Shown here piece by piece: positions 47,028 to 47,713 of a stretch of 47,713 bases of DNA. The notes under the pieces are model-generated. The model saw only the letters and a list, made by a program, of their open reading frames with translations, was not told where the DNA came from and did no database searches. The stretch is from an uncultured Pelagibacteraceae bacterium (lineage in GTDB: Bacteria > Pseudomonadota > Alphaproteobacteria > Pelagibacterales > Pelagibacteraceae). The translations under genes and the position numbers were made by a program. Position 1 is the stretch's first letter. Each line of letters starts with the position of its first letter. The stretch covers positions 1 through 47,713 of the forward strand of contig CACMJB010000008.1 of assembly GCA_902613915.1 (NCBI GenBank), given 5' to 3'.

Positions 47028-47384
47028 TTATACGTATTTAAACACTAGTACGAAATAAGCAACACAAATAATTGTTGCTATCCACAAAACACTTCCAACC
47101 AAAGCTAACCAAAATAAATGAATAAATGCACTACCTAGTAAAGAAATAAAAAGTCTATCCCCTCTTGTGGTATCTAATCCTAAAATTCCTCTTCTTGGAT
47201 CTCCCCCTGGAGATTTTTTTTCCCAAATTACCATCACAGTTAGACATAAAGCTATAAAGATAAAAAAAGCTGCTGTTTGCCAAGTCCATGCCATCCAGGT
47301 GACGAATTCAAAGTCAAAGAAACTTTTTTCTTTTTCCTTACCCATGTCACCCCAAGTAGCTGCTTGTAAAACAGAAAATATCAT
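47028..47384 (-). CDS. DUF2160 small membrane protein of a glycerol-type ABC transporter
   Basis: 118 residues with three hydrophobic helices; the conserved WMAWTWQTAAFFIFI, and GGDPRRGILGLDTTRGDRLFISLLG split around the loop, match DUF2160. In rhizobial glycerol ABC operons (glpSTPQV type) a DUF2160 gene sits just after the permease gene glpQ, as here with a 4-base overlap. Its role in transport is not known. Confidence 0.85.
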   Translation of the reverse strand: MIFSVLQAATWGDMGKEKEKSFFDFEFVTWMAWTWQTAAFFIFIALCLTVMVIWEKKSPGGDPRRGILGLDTTRGDRLFISLLGSAFIHLFWLALVGSVLWIATIICVAYFVLVFKYV

Positions 47385-47713
47385 ACTCTACCTAATGCAA
47401 ATCCTTTCGCGATGTAGTTTCTTACAAAGTAAATTACTATTGCACCCGGAACTATTGTTAAGCTACCTGCTGCAGCAAGTAATCCAAGTTCATATCCTGA
47501 GGTACTGGCGGTTCTGGTCATAGTGGCTGCGATCGGTTTTGCTGCTACTGCCGTTAAAGTTTTAGCTAATAGAAGTTCAACCCATGAAAACATAAAACAG
47601 AAAAACATTGTAATACCTATTCCTGCAGTAATTGTTGGAATAAATATTTTAAAGAAAAATCTCCAAAATGAGTAACCATCCACATAAGCTGTTTCATCTA
47701 ATTCTTTTGGCAC
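47381..47713 (-). CDS. Carbohydrate/glycerol ABC transporter permease (5' part beyond window)
   Basis: Only the C-terminal 110 residues are present. The first visible residues, PKELDETAYVDGYSFWRFF, are the EAA loop of a MalG-class permease, so the gene starts outside the window and the apparent initial GTG is internal. Two or three helices follow (FMFSWVELLLA; LLAAAGSLTIVPGAIVIYFV) and the usual terminal KGFALGRV. The DUF2160 neighbour suggests a GlpQ-like glycerol permease; other sugars are possible. Confidence 0.85.
   Translation of the reverse strand: MPKELDETAYVDGYSFWRFFFKIFIPTITAGIGITMFFCFMFSWVELLLAKTLTAVAAKPIAATMTRTASTSGYELGLLAAAGSLTIVPGAIVIYFVRNYIAKGFALGRV

Noticed and set aside
47167-47523. 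118-residue plus-strand frame at the right end
   Set aside because: It is antisense to DUF2160 and the permease, both clearly conserved.
1-47713. CRISPR arrays, insertion sequences, prophage, integrase or toxin-antitoxin pairs
   Set aside because: I read through all intergenic regions and proteins and saw no direct-repeat array, transposase, integrase or toxin-like pair. The Cro/CI gene has no toxin partner next to it.

Overview
The window is a dense, strongly AT-rich bacterial chromosome segment with about 50 protein genes and 4 tRNA genes. Most neighbours overlap by 1-8 bases or sit a few bases apart, and no stretch over 300 bases lacks a gene. The gene orders (ssb-gyrA-coaD-ppi-tgt; dgt-argS-x-nagZ-scpA-scpB-tatABC-serS-yajC-secD-secF; aapJQMP) are alphaproteobacterial. 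With the extreme base composition and streamlining, they point to a marine or freshwater SAR11-type organism (Pelagibacterales). This is inference from gene content; no marker-gene phylogeny was possible.

Layout. 1-3.6 kb: end of recG, a DUF502 membrane protein, an M48 protease with a Tat-type signal, and tRNA-Lys. 3.6-8.8 kb (minus): ssb-gyrA-coaD-cyclophilin-tgt. 8.9-12.4 kb (plus): uvrA and a PuuD-like membrane protein. 12.4-23.2 kb (minus): a 13-gene block for dNTP control, arginyl- and seryl-tRNA synthesis, peptidoglycan recycling, condensin ScpAB, Tat export and the SecDF-YajC translocon. 23.2-24.3 kb (plus): erpA-xthA. 24.3-29.9 kb (minus): valS-ilvD-manC. 30 kb: tRNA-Cys, tRNA-Asn, a Cro/CI-type regulator and a secreted protein. 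31.4 kb: cysK. 32.4-37 kb (minus): a general amino-acid ABC operon with a secreted CxxC protein gene inserted. 37.2-38.3 kb: zapE and tRNA-Arg. 38.4-42.4 kb (minus): a ferric-iron ABC operon behind a promoter with two Fur-type palindromes. 42.5-47.7 kb: a central carbon cluster with an FAH-family hydratase, 6-phosphofructokinase, pyruvate kinase and GAPDH. GAPDH is the last gene of a glycerol/sugar ABC transporter operon cut by the window end.

Most of this is conserved housekeeping sequence, and I do not see a clear new defence, mobile or biosynthetic system: there is no CRISPR array, IS element, phage or toxin module. The best leads are: (a) a tRNA-guanine transglycosylase that keeps its catalytic and base-recognition residues but has lost two of its four zinc ligands, in a locus without queA; (b) a pfk-pyk-gap cluster next to a glycerol-type transporter, unusual for a lineage reported to lack pfk and pyk; (c) a promoter with paired Fur boxes, one in the spacer and one at the predicted start site, with a small tail-anchored protein gene on the other side; (d) a secreted metal-binding-like protein inside the amino-acid transporter operon, whose binding protein looks like a lipoprotein; (e) an 87-residue membrane protein where relatives carry a SPOR-domain gene; and (f) divergent gene pairs with only 12 or 38 bases between start codons, which implies near-leaderless transcripts.
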